Positions 48,990-59,008 of a stretch of DNA of 64,000 bases are shown here, in pieces; position 1 is the stretch's first letter; every line of letters starts with the position of its first letter. Origin of the DNA: Dryomyza anilis. Its lineage: Eukaryota > Arthropoda > Insecta > Diptera > Dryomyzidae. The DNA lies in contig OX638130.1 of the NCBI GenBank assembly GCA_951804985.1, positions 85,965,069 to 86,029,068 on the forward strand, in the 5' to 3' direction. The position numbers and the translations under genes were made by a program. Below the pieces are notes generated by a model. The model ran no database searches and had not been told where the DNA came from. It saw only the letters and a program-made list of their open reading frames with translations.

Positions 48990-49230
48990 GATAAAGGGTT
49001 TTTCAATAAGAGCGCTACACAAGTTTTTTTCAAGGGTTTTTCAACAGGGACGCTACAAAAGTAGAGCGACAGGGACAGCAAACGACGCCATATTTCTTGC
49101 CGCTCTTTTGACATTTCTCTTCAGTAAGGTTTGCCATTTCATATGGAAAGATATACGAATTCGAATTTTGGTAGTAAATTTTAATAATTTCGGCTCGTAT
49201 ATCTTTCCATCATGAAATGGTTTACTTTAA
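48990..49230. mobile_element. Mariner-like fragment with head-to-head start codons
   Basis: The phrase 'gggtttttcaa...gcgctac' occurs twice (48996, 49034). An untranslated leader then reaches ATGGAAAGATATACGA at 49143, and an inverted copy of ATGGAAAGATATACGAGC starts at 49210 on the minus strand. The minus reading gives MERYTS then, after a frameshift, AEIIKIYYQNSNS, which resembles the N-terminus of mariner/Tc1-like transposases. It is a deleted, inverted relic. Confidence 0.5.
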
Positions 49231-49870
49231 TGTTTTAATTTATATAAAATTGTCGACTATTTCAAGAGTATAATTATAGAGACGTTTTATTGAATATTAT
49301 CAAGAAAAAATAATACCTTCTATTATAATAGATATATAGAATTATTATATAGAAATAAATAGATATAAAGATAGATATATAGATAGATATAATAGATAGA
49401 TATAATAGATGATTTATAATACTATAATATTAACAAAAAATTGAATTTTGAAATACAGGGGGAACGAACTAAAAAAAAATGCAACTGGCAATATTTATTT
49501 GTTTAATTCGTCATTCAAATTATTACATTACTTACTACATATATGTGGTAATAAGAATATAATAAAGAATATACACGTAAAAAATTATTTATAAAATTAT
49601 TTATGAAAAGTTAATCACACTGCAAAACAAACGATATCGAAATGACATCTTTTATATGCTCAAATTCCATAATGATACGATAATGATGAGGTTATCGATC
49701 AACACCAATCTATATAAAATTATAACGATGATTTTATCATTAAGGAAATCGAAACAATTATCATTTTTAAAAAAACACATATATTTTTTTTTTGGGTAAT
49801 TTTGTTTTTTTGACAAAATTACACAAGAACACACATCTCAATTTCATAATATTTTGAATATCAAAAAGAA
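49231..49870. other. AT-rich sequence with ATAGATA microsatellite
   Basis: 'gatatatagatagatataatagatag' at about 49365-49410; otherwise nothing. Confidence 0.4.
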
Positions 49871-50132
49871 AATCGTCGTTGCAGAACAAAAAGTCACCAA
49901 ATACATTTTCAAAATTCAAAATATTCATTTACAAATATCTTTATATATCTGTCAGTTTTTAATCGATGAGCTCAATTTTCAATACCACATGATAAGAAAA
50001 TGTAAATCTATCAATTGGTATTTCAACTTTAAAAATGCATCAATTACTTTTTATAATATTAATCAACAAACTCGAAATTTAAGTTTTTCATAAAAATGTA
50101 TTTGGTGACTTTTCGTTCTACAACGACGAAAT
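49871..50132. mobile_element. MITE family 1, copy 3 (inverted)
   Basis: Ends AATCGTCGTTGCAGAAC and GTTCTACAACGACGA with the interior in the opposite orientation to copy 1. Confidence 0.8.
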
Positions 50133-50184
50133 GTATCATTATTTTATTGAATTCAAAAACTTATGTTATATTTTTTAATTACAC

Positions 50185-51345
50185 AGCACAACAAAAAGTT
50201 ATTCGCGGTCTAAGTATGATTTTTCGAGGGACGTCAAGATTCGAATCACTTTCTAATCGTTTTTGAGTTATTATGTCAATTTACGTGTTTATCTACATAT
50301 TTTGGTCTATAACTTTTTACAGATTTGAGTTTTCGATCACATTTCTCTTTTATGCCATTGAGAATACTTCAGCTAATATTTTGAAATAAACCACATGAAA
50401 TTTGGATTGATTTGACCAAAGTTATGACCAGTCAAACGCAAAAAATACGAAATTTAAGGTGTATCTATTATTTGTTACATAACATCTGTGATGTTCATAA
50501 TTAAATAAAAGTACATATCTTATATCAGGCTTGATCTATAATTCAATACTTCCTCTTAGTTTCATTTTGCAAATCAATCTCTAAGTCCTCAGCTTAAAGT
50601 GAAATTCATAAATTCGATTGAAAAATTTACCTTCTCTTCTTTTATTTTAAAAGTATGAACATTTAGTAGGTGTTCTTCATTTGACTCTATTGTAGGATAC
50701 TGAGGAAAATCCATGGAATGTAACACATTTATGCAACGCTGAAATACTACTGGTTTAAGGTTTTGTTGAAATTTCTATGAATAGTTGATGGACAAACAAA
50801 TTATATTGATTGAAAGGAGCACCACAAAAGATAATTTAAATCAAATTCATGAGCGTGAATTCGTATTTAATTTGAAGACTTAAAGTGTGATTTGAAAAAA
50901 ACAAAGTAAGAGGAATCATAAAATTATGGATCTAGTTTCACATATAATATATAATTTTATTAAATTATGAAAACTTAAGATGTTATGCAATAAATAATAG
51001 GTAAACCTTACTTAAAATCAATATTTTTGTGTTTGACTGCTCATAACTTCGATCAGATTGATCCAAATTTCATGAAGTTTATTTCAAAATATTAGCTGAA
51101 GTATTTTCAGAGGAATATAAAAGAAATTGGATCGATAACTCAAATCTGTAAAATGTTAAAGTTCAAAATATGTAGAAAAACACGAAAATTGACAAATATT
51201 TGTATTACGTAATAACTCAAAAACTTGAGGCAATCTGAAAAAACTGAGTATGAGGTCGTGATTGGAATCTTGAATTCTATCGGAAAATCATACTAAGATC
51301 GCGGATCTCAATTTTTTGTCTAGTGTTATAATTATTATAAAATAT
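50185..51345. mobile_element. 1.15-kb foldback element with ~330-bp inverted arms, Tc1-like ends
   Basis: The left arm (about 50185-50510) and the right arm (about 50985-51345) are inverted copies sharing TCTTAGTATGATTTT-type ends, 'ttttacagatttgagtt', 'acttcagctaatattttgaa', 'cat gaaatttggat' and 'tattatttgt(t/a)'. The centre also pairs partly ('cctcttagtttcat'/'tacaaagtaagagg'-type). Ends near TA and the 'acaaaaagttattcgcgg' terminus suggest a non-autonomous Tc1-like element with long inverted repeats. Confidence 0.75.
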
Positions 51346-52043
51346 TAGTATTCATGTCAAATTCATAGTATTTATTAATTTCTGCATCAATATTATGCAT
51401 TTAATAATAGTGGATTGATTTCGAATAAATATTATCCACTATTCTTTCTGTGTCGAATAAAATAAAGACTATTAACAAATTTGTTCCCTGTTCTTTTGTA
51501 TTTTGTGCGCTCGCACCACAGATAAGATAAACTTTTATCTTGGACGATTACAAGGCAGTTGAGCTGGAAATATATATATTGGTGGTATTGAAGTATATAG
51601 AATATAAAAACGCACACAAACACGGGCAAACAAATATTGGAACGACGTAGACAACGACGACGACGACGACGACAAATTCGTATGAACAAAATAAATAAAA
51701 TAATATTATTCGTTAGCAGAAATTGGAGGAACGAGCGGACAAATAAATGTTGTTATCATCAGTTGTAATTGAGCCATCAACAACGTACGCGCACCACAAC
51801 GGCTGCAATCGGATTCGAAAATATTTTAGAAGAATTCGATATCGCAGCGACAAAAGCTCAACAAATTTAACGACAAATCGCAAACTACGACAACAAGAAG
51901 CAGAACGAGAACCAGAACCACAAAATCGGCACAAAGTTGAATATGCTGCTGACAAAGTAGAAAATTGTTTAAACAAAATATGAAAAATCTAAACGAGTCG
52001 TCACCAAAGTCAACACGTTCAAAGCGGAAATTTCAGAGATACG
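51346..52043 (+). promoter_or_regulatory. Upstream region and likely 5' leader of gene B
   Basis: A TATAAAA at 51603 may be a TATA box. From about 51640 to 52043 the sequence is CAACGACGACG-rich, typical of fly 5' leaders. It carries upstream ATGs, including one 78-codon frame (51747-51983) ending 60 bases before gene B's ATG, and a short one at 51681. These could damp translation of gene B. Confidence 0.4.
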
Positions 52044-52292
52044 ATGCAATATTGGCACAGCTTTAAAGAACCAACAATAAGTTGGCTGCTCCGAGTGGTG
52101 GCGCTGCTGGGTCTACTTGGACTAGGCAGGCCTAGCGGTGCACAAGTGTACTACGGCAATGGAACACCAAGACAGGCTTCTTTATCATCATCACCATCAG
52201 TAGGAGGAGTTTTCAATTACGATTATTCACAGAATGTCAGCTGTATTGCACATGATGCTAAATTTACTTGCGATTGTCACAATGTGAATCAG
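52044..52292 (+). CDS. Gene B exon 1 (signal peptide)
   Basis: Start ATG at 52044, donor CAG/GTAAGT, phase 0. Encodes the signal peptide and a CxCH segment (FTCDCHNVNQ). Confidence 0.88.
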
Positions 52293-55200
52293 GTAAGTCG
52301 AATTTTCGAGAAATTTTGAAATTTAATATTTATAGCAGATAAGACAGACAGAGTGACGCATTTAGTCACAGTTACCGTTTGAATATTTGGAATTTGAACA
52401 ATTAATAGTAGATAGGCGATACGAATTATAACAAACTAGTATTTAGTACCCGCGCTGCAAAACTGGGATTTTTAATTTACTTGGTCTTTTTACACCAATT
52501 TTTAAGCATAGCTGTTTATTTTTGTTTTTTTCCCCCGTTTTTTATTATTTTTTCCGTTTTTTTTTTGCTTTTCCCGTTTTTGCGTTTGATTTTGTTTTTA
52601 AAATTGACTTTTAGTTTTTGCTTTAATTTTTTCTGTATGGTTTGCTTTTGTTTTTGTGGTTTAAATATTGTTTTCTTCGTTTTTAGTTTTGATTTTTTTG
52701 ATATTTCTTGCATTTTTGATTTTGTGTTTTTGCTTTTGTGTTTTTGTTTTTTGCTTTTTTTTATTTTGATATAGGTTTTGATTTTGTGTTTTTTCTTTTG
52801 TTTTTGTATTTTTCATTTTTGTGTTTTTGCTTTTGTGTGTTTGCATTTTGCTTTTTATTTTTGTTTTCCCTTTGTGTTGCTTTTGTTTTGAGTCTTTGCT
52901 TTAATTTTGTATTTTGCTTTTGTTTCTGCGTTGATTTGTGCTTTCCTTTTTGTTTTTTATTTTGTGTTTGCTTTTATTTTTGTGTATTTGCTTTTGTTTT
53001 TTGTTTTATTTTTCTTTTTTTTTATTAGTTTGCTGTTGTTTTTATGTTTTTGTTATGTTTTGCGCTTTTATTTTTGTATTTATGTTTTTTTATTTATTTT
53101 TTTTGTATTTGAGTTTTTTGTTTCATCTTATTAGCTTGTGTATGTGTATTTTTGATTTTATTTTTGTGTTATTGCTTTTGTGTGTTTTAATTTTGATTTT
53201 TATGTTTGTTGTTTTGAGTATGTTGTTTTGAGTATTTGCTTTTATTTTTGTATTTCTTGTATTTTACTTTTGTTTCTGCATTTTTTGATTTGTGCTTTTC
53301 TTTTTGTTTTTCCCTTTGTGTTTTTGTTTTGAGTATTTGCTTTTATTTTTTGTATTTTGCTTTTGTTTCTGCATTTTTTGGTTTTTGATTTGTGCTTTTA
53401 TTTTGGTTTTTTATTTTGTGTTTGTTTTTGCGTTTGCTTTTATTTTTGTGTATTTGATTTTGTTTTTTGTTGTCGTTTTAATGTTTTTGCGCTTTTATTT
53501 TTGTATTTGTGTTTTTGCTTATTTTATATTTTTTTTGTATTTGAGTTTTTTGTTTCATGTTCGTAGCTGGTATAAGTGCCGAGTTATATCGTTTTGATAG
53601 TTCAGGTTGTATGGTAGGTGCCACGCCCATTGTAAAATCCCGCCCATATATAGCATATGACACCCTCCGGACTCCATAGTATTCTGGTGCAAATTTTCAG
53701 TTAAATCGGTTCAGGGGTTTAGACGTGATGCTGGAACAAACAGACCGACAGACAGACTGACTGACTGACAGACAGACAGACAGACAGACAGACGAACTAA
53801 TATATATAGATAGAATTTGAATTTATTGTTTTGGTATTCGATCTATCGTTAAACACTATACTAAAATACCTGGATATATTTTCATTTTGCAATTCATTTT
53901 AATATTTAAAAACCGCTATTTCTTTAGATTTTTATAAACGAAACCGTAATAAGTAAAATATTTATTCCACTTTTTAGCACATGTTACTGCCACATCTAAT
54001 AGGCGATGTCTTTCAAGTCGAAATAAGCAACTGCAAAGCACTAACTATCGAGGCGAGTGCACTGGAAGAAATTCGAGGACTACGCAAGATAACATTTAAA
54101 AACATCAATAATTTGATACTGAATAAAAATGCGCTTACATTTCCACGTTATGCGAGCAATACGCCAATAATTATTGAATTCGAGCAGGTATAGTTAAGAT
54201 AAAATTACATATAACGTAAAACGAAACAAATTCGACGGAAATTCCAGTGACGGAAATTGTTCACTTGTATACGCACCGTCGCTTTTTGTTTCATTTAATT
54301 CAAAAAAATGAAGTCACTCGGACGTTTTGTTGACGAATTCGTTTTATGTTACAAGGCGTTTATTTTCGAAATTATCTACAGTTTTTATATATTTTTATTT
54401 TTTATATTATTTAGGTTAATTTCGAACTTATCGATTCGCATGCCATAAATGGTAACATTGAAGAGATCTCATTTATGGGTGGACGTATCGATGCGATACA
54501 TCCATTCGGTTTTAGCACGCTTAAGGAACGTGCGCTACTTCTTAAAATGCACAATGTGCTGATCAAACGTATCGAGCCACAGGTTTGTAGTTCAATAGAA
54601 ATCGCTTTAAATTAATAATGTCATTATTATTTTTAATCATGATTTTTAATATAATTTAAAGGCCTTTAAAAAGTTTGCTGTTGAACAAATGGAGCTGACA
54701 AATTGTGTTTTCGAAACAAATCTGCCATCAAAATCGTTCTATGAGCTGGAAGTATTGAATACACTGCGAATACATAATGTACAATTCAAGGAAGTGCACA
54801 CGAGGGCGTTTTCATTCAAATGTAAGTATTATTGTTTTTTTATAATGATTTTTGAAAAATTAACATTTTCTTTAAACATTTTCAGTAATATCAAAACTCA
54901 TCATTTCAAACAATATATTTGAGGCCGTCGACTCGGAGTGGATGGAGGCCTATGTACGGGATAGTGCTGTGATTAGAGAGAATTATTTTGGTGCCACCAG
55001 TCAAATAGCATTTAAAGGTAAATAAAACCCCCCATAAACTTGTAGCTTTTTATTATCGATGTGACGGAAGTGCATGCATACATTTTTATGAAAATCTTAA
55101 ATTTCAACTTTGTTGGTAATTACTACAAAAAGTAATTGATACATTTTTAAAGTTAAAATACCAATTGATACACTAAGAAAAAAGTGACGTAATAAAATTA

Positions 55201-58200
55201 AATCTTTTTTTTTTAAATTTGATTTAAATACTTTTGTAATAAAAAACGTAATACTCCATACAAAAAATAGTACGTGTGTATTTAATTTCAAAATAAATAA
55301 AAAAAGTATTTAATTTTATTAAATATTTCAAAAAAAGTAAAATAAAATGATAATTTTATCTGTTCTTAATCTTCTTTATATGAAATAAATAGTTTTTAAA
55401 ATACCAATTTACGTATTTATGATGTTATGTTTAAACTAAAATGTTATAAGTAACCTTAACCTTAAAAAAAGTGATAAGAAGTGATAAAAAGTGATAAAAA
55501 GTATTTACTTCAAATTTTATTACATACGAAATAAATTTAAATAAAAAGTATTTACTTCAGTATTTAATTTAAATACATAAGAATACAGGTGGAAAACGTG
55601 TCCAAAAGTATTTAAATTTATTACTTTTTTATTTAATTTTATTACTTTTTTCCCTCAGTGTAAGTATGAATATGAAAACGGTTTTCCAATATCTATTCGT
55701 TTACGGCTATTATTTGCATTTTAAATACGCAAGTATTATCAAATTTTAATTTAGTAAATTTGAATTGCAATAAAACCTTTTAATGAATTGGAACTAGAAA
55801 GCCGTTTTCAGATTCATACACTGAGAAAAAAGTGACGTAATAAAATTAAATAAAATCTATTTAAATCTGAATTAAATACTTTTGTAATAAAAAAAGTAAT
55901 ACTCTATACAAAAATATATTACGTGCGTATTTAATTTATTTAATTTTTATTTAATTTAATAAAAAGTATTTAAATTTATTACTTTTTTCCCTCAGTGTAG
56001 ATTCACATTTTTTTATCTTTTGGTCATAGACATTGTAAAATGTAAAAATCATAGACATTGTAAAATGTAAACATCGATTTCCTAGTAATTCTACAAAATT
56101 TTTGACAGCTAATTGAAATCTTGAATACCAAAAGTGTAAAACTAACTACTGTATAAAAATATCAAAAAAAAAATTTTTTTTTTCAAATATAGTAAAAAAA
56201 ATTAAATAAACAACTGGACATTTGAATAGTACATCACTTTTCATTTCGTTTGAATCATAGTGCAAATTTCCATACGGAACGTCCGGAATTATTCTGCGAT
56301 TTATTACAAAATAACTGTAGACTTTATGAACAAAGTGCACATATACTAAAATAAAGTAAATTGTCTCAGCAATGTTCTAAGATAATTAAAAAAAATATAT
56401 TGTAAGTAAAAAGTATTTTTAGAAAAAAATTGTACTAATTTCAATTCATAATTTTTTGTTCCGTCCGGAATTTTTCTGTGATTTATTATGAAAAAACTAT
56501 AAATTATAGGAACAAAATGTAAATGTACAAAGAAAGCACATAATTTCAGCTATTTTTTAAAATAATAAAAAAAAAATTGTAGGCAAAATTTGCTGACTTT
56601 TTGCCATTTCCATATCAACCTCGACATGCACTTCCGTTTTTGTCTCGTCCGAAACGACAACTATTTAATTTATATCTTTTGATCTACTATATAGAATTCT
56701 CTAATTTCTTGCAATTGTTTAGCAGTAAAGTACATTCATTAATTTTCCTTTGAGATATTAAAGTTTTAAGCGTACGAATGTCCCGTCCGGCATCCACGAA
56801 AACATTTGTACATAGTACGAATGTACTTTCTTAAAATTACGAAATATATTTATGTTTAAATTCGTATATTTTACGAAAATAATCCACGAATTAATTCGTA
56901 AATTAATTCGCATCTGTTACGTCTTGTTTTCTGCTTGTTTTACTTTTGTCTTCTTGTTTTTACCTCGTTTTGCTTTTCGAATGTCAAATTGTAAAATATA
57001 CGAATTGTATCGTAAAATAACAAATCGGATCGCAGTTAAAAATGACAAATGCTGAGTTGTACTTACATTTAATCGTATATTTTACGGAATTTAAATTTAC
57101 GAAAAAGTATTTTGTTAATTGTCGCATTGATTATTTGGAGTATACAAAATGACGAATCATTATTTTTTTTCGAGTAAAAGTCTGGCAAAATGTTTAATGA
57201 TAGCGTTGAATCAATCGAAGAAATCTTTGTTTATATTTCGTGTGCTCAAACTGAAAAAGGTTATGGAAAAATATGGAATTCTAATTTTTTAAAATTACAA
57301 CCTTTTTCTACAATTCTATACAATTATGTTCATAGGGTGTATTTTGAAAACAGACGAAAAAAAAATTGTAATTTTGAGCGGTACTTTGGACTATGTTCTA
57401 GATAACTATGAATCATTTTTTGATTTAACATTAAATCCTAAATACTAAAAAAATTATTCAAAAATTGTCTAAAGGAAAATCAAAACTTTTAAAATTCACC
57501 AAATACATTTTCAAAATGCCAAATATTCATATACAAAAATCTAAATAAATCTGTCAATTTTTAATCGATGATCTCAATTTTTTTATCACATGATAAGAAA
57601 ATGTAAATCTATTAACTGATTTTTCAACTTTAAAAATTAATCAATTACTTTTTATAATATTAATCAACAAAATCGAAAATAAAGTTTTTCATAAAAATGT
57701 ATTTGGTGACGTTTCGTTCTGCAACGACGATATAGGAATATTATTATTCAATAGTACATTAAAATTAGCGTTAACAATTAAAAGAAAAATTGCGTTTAAA
57801 GTTTTATGCTAAAACAGTTTTCTGAAGTACAGTATTTCATTTATTCTGAAAGTGATTGCAGAGAGCCTAAAATTTCGATTGCAATTTTAATAAAAATTTA
57901 AGTAATAGAAAAAAAAACTGAGTACGCAATTAAAATAGTCACCCGAAAGTTATATAAAATTGATGTATGACAAAATTTGTTCTTCTTTATTTGTGTAATT
58001 TTCATAATATAATAATTTAAATTTAATAATAATTTATAAATTTCTTCTTCACAGGCATCAGTGTTCATCGCGATTACTTCGCCAGTGAGAAACTTGAGCT
58101 ACGCTTCACCAACAACACCATGCGTTCCATGCCGCTAGATGCGACGCCGCGTGCGCTACAGTTCAGCGAACGTTTTCGCATAAACATCGAACAGTTGCGC

Positions 58201-58608
58201 TATGAGAATCGCTATGCATGCAAAGAGCTCGATACTAATTATCAGCCCGCGCGACCAAAAAATACATTCTTTCAGACAAATGTCGATAGAGTGTGGTTTT
58301 ATAGCGAAAGTGGATCAAGAAGTGGAGCAGCAAATGCTGGACGAGGCGACGACAACCAAAGTTTTTTAGTCTTAAGCAAAATAATCGAATGGGACTGCAA
58401 GCAGCCCTCATATTTATTGTACATACTTTTAGGCGTTTTTGCATTAGTACTAATACTAATAGTAATTGCGGTAATTATATGGGTGCGCATTGCACGTCGT
58501 AATAAGAAACGTAAGATGGATGTTGTACTGCCAGAGCCGCGCACATACAAAGAGACGCAAATTATTTACCAAATCGAAAATGCGGGTCTCCTCAAGACTG
58601 ACTTGTAA
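52044..58608 (+). CDS. Gene B: complete type I membrane protein, paralogue of gene A
   Basis: Six exons (52044-52292, 53978-54187, 54415-54582, 54662-54821, 54886-55017, 58055-58608) with GT-AG introns join in frame to 490 residues. The ATG has A at -3. A signal peptide (residues about 14-32, LLRVVALLGLLGLG) precedes a short Ser/Thr-rich stretch and CIAHDAKFTCDC. Residues about 84-330 are Leu/Ile/Asn repeats (FKNINNLILNKNAL, IIEFEQVNFELIDS, MHNVLIKRIEPQAF, LIISNNIFEAVD) like a leucine-rich or beta-helix solenoid. The membrane span is about residues 426-449, then a basic stop-transfer (RIARRNKKRK) and a 40-residue tail with YKETQIIYQIEN. The function is unknown; a surface recognition role is inference. 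The stop lies inside TT/GTAAGT, a donor-like sequence. Confidence 0.88.
52293..53977. repeat. Gene B intron 1: strand-biased T/G-rich tract and dispersed repeat
   Basis: From about 52480 to 53575 the plus strand is nearly free of A and C, made of TTTTTG and TTGCTTTTGTG words, with a larger duplication (about 52870-53130 resembles 53290-53560). 53585-53825 is a TE-like dispersed repeat ('gtgccacgcccattg', 'cggttcaggggtttagacg') ending in a (GACA)n/(CTGA)n microsatellite and TATATAGATAG. Confidence 0.75.
53978..54187 (+). CDS. Gene B exon 2
   Basis: Acceptor CTTTTTAG, donor CAG/GTATAG (weak), phase 0 both. Encodes HMLLPHLIGDVFQVEISNCK and following repeats; equivalent to the gene A exon at 16204. 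Confidence 0.88.
54415..54582 (+). CDS. Gene B exon 3
   Basis: Acceptor ATTATTTAG, donor CAG/GTTTGT, phase 0 both (168 nt). Encodes VNFELIDSHAINGN through KRIEPQ. Confidence 0.88.
54662..54821 (+). CDS. Gene B exon 4
   Basis: Acceptor TTTAAAG, donor T/GTAAGT, phase 0 in, 1 out. Encodes AFKKFAVEQMELTNCVFET and VQFKEVHTRAFSFK. Confidence 0.88.
54886..55017 (+). CDS. Gene B exon 5
   Basis: Acceptor TTTTCAG, donor AAAG/GTAAAT, phase 1 both. Encodes LISKLIISNNIFEAVDSEW and ENYFGATSQIAFK, matching the gene A segment TGNNIKHLGNNW. Confidence 0.88.
55174..55663. mobile_element. MITE family 3, copy 1 (CACTGAGAAAAAAGTGACG)
   Basis: Starts CACTAAGAAAAAAGTGACG with 'taataaaattaaat' and ends with the inverted 'atttaattttattactttttt' then CCCTCAGTGT. 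It lies within a MITE family 1 fragment. Confidence 0.65.
55818..55999. mobile_element. MITE family 3, copy 2
   Basis: About 180 bp, starting CACTGAGAAAAAAGTGACG and ending TTACTTTTTTCCCTCAGTG; an internally shorter form of copy 1. Confidence 0.7.
57490..57732. mobile_element. MITE family 1, copy 4 (left end truncated)
   Basis: Begins at 'ttcaccaaatacatttt' and ends TTTCGTTCTGCAACGACGATA; interior as in 49871-50132. Confidence 0.7.
58055..58608 (+). CDS. Gene B exon 6 (juxtamembrane, membrane span and tail)
   Basis: Acceptor TTCTTCACAG, phase 1 in, stop TAA at 58606. Encodes the end of the ectodomain, the membrane span and the basic, tyrosine-containing tail. Confidence 0.88.
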
Positions 58609-58872
58609 GTGGAGTGAGAATAAAAAGGTTTAAAGGGCATTTAAAACGGCCTACTACAAAAAGACGGTGCCACATTAAAGAAAATATTTATAAAAGATGC
58701 TATTATTGTGACTGTTGCTAAAATAAAAATGTAAAAAGAGGGCAGTGTTACCAAAACTTAAGTTAAGCCTAAATTGTTACAAATGTAAATAGTTATTTAA
58801 TAATTTAAATATGTATAAATAAAATTAAATATAAATAATATAAAATTTAAAATAAATGTTTTTTTCACTTAC
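58609..58872. other. Spacer between gene B stop and HECTD4-like exon
   Basis: It holds three AATAAA signals on the plus strand (58722, 58818, 58851) for gene B's 3' end and the first bases of a minus-strand intron (donor GTAAGT at 58872-58867). Confidence 0.6.
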
Positions 58873-59008
58873 CCAATTGGCAAATATGATTCGAGTGCCT
58901 GCTGCACCGTCAGCAGCGGCTCCGATAATGCAAAACCTTTCGAAAGCAATGCATGATGAGTGCTTAGTGTATCCTCGATATCTGTGAGATCGTCAATGTC
59001 TTTGTCAT
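58873..59008 (-). CDS. HECTD4: HECTD4-like exon (last in window)
   Basis: Acceptor CCCATAG, encodes DDKDIDDLTDIEDTLSTHHA to QALESYLPI, donor TTGG/GTAAGT. An in-frame TAA lies inside the donor, so failure to splice would end the protein here. Confidence 0.78.

Larger units (their letters stand above)
55018..58054. other. Gene B intron 5 (3.0 kb) packed with nested small elements
   Basis: A fragment of MITE family 1 (55078-55175) is interrupted by two elements with CACTGAG/CTCAGTG ends (55174-55663 and 55818-55999), separated by a relative of 45680-45925. 'gtccggaat(t)attctg' segments at about 56275 and 56460 are an old duplication. TTTACGAA-rich sequence fills 56820-57160. MITE family 1 copy 4 is at 57490-57732. 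No coding exon is evident. Confidence 0.6.

Noticed and set aside
52481..53597. Several overlapping hydrophobic frames rich in Phe, Leu and Cys
   Set aside because: Artefacts of the T/G-rich low-complexity intron of gene B.
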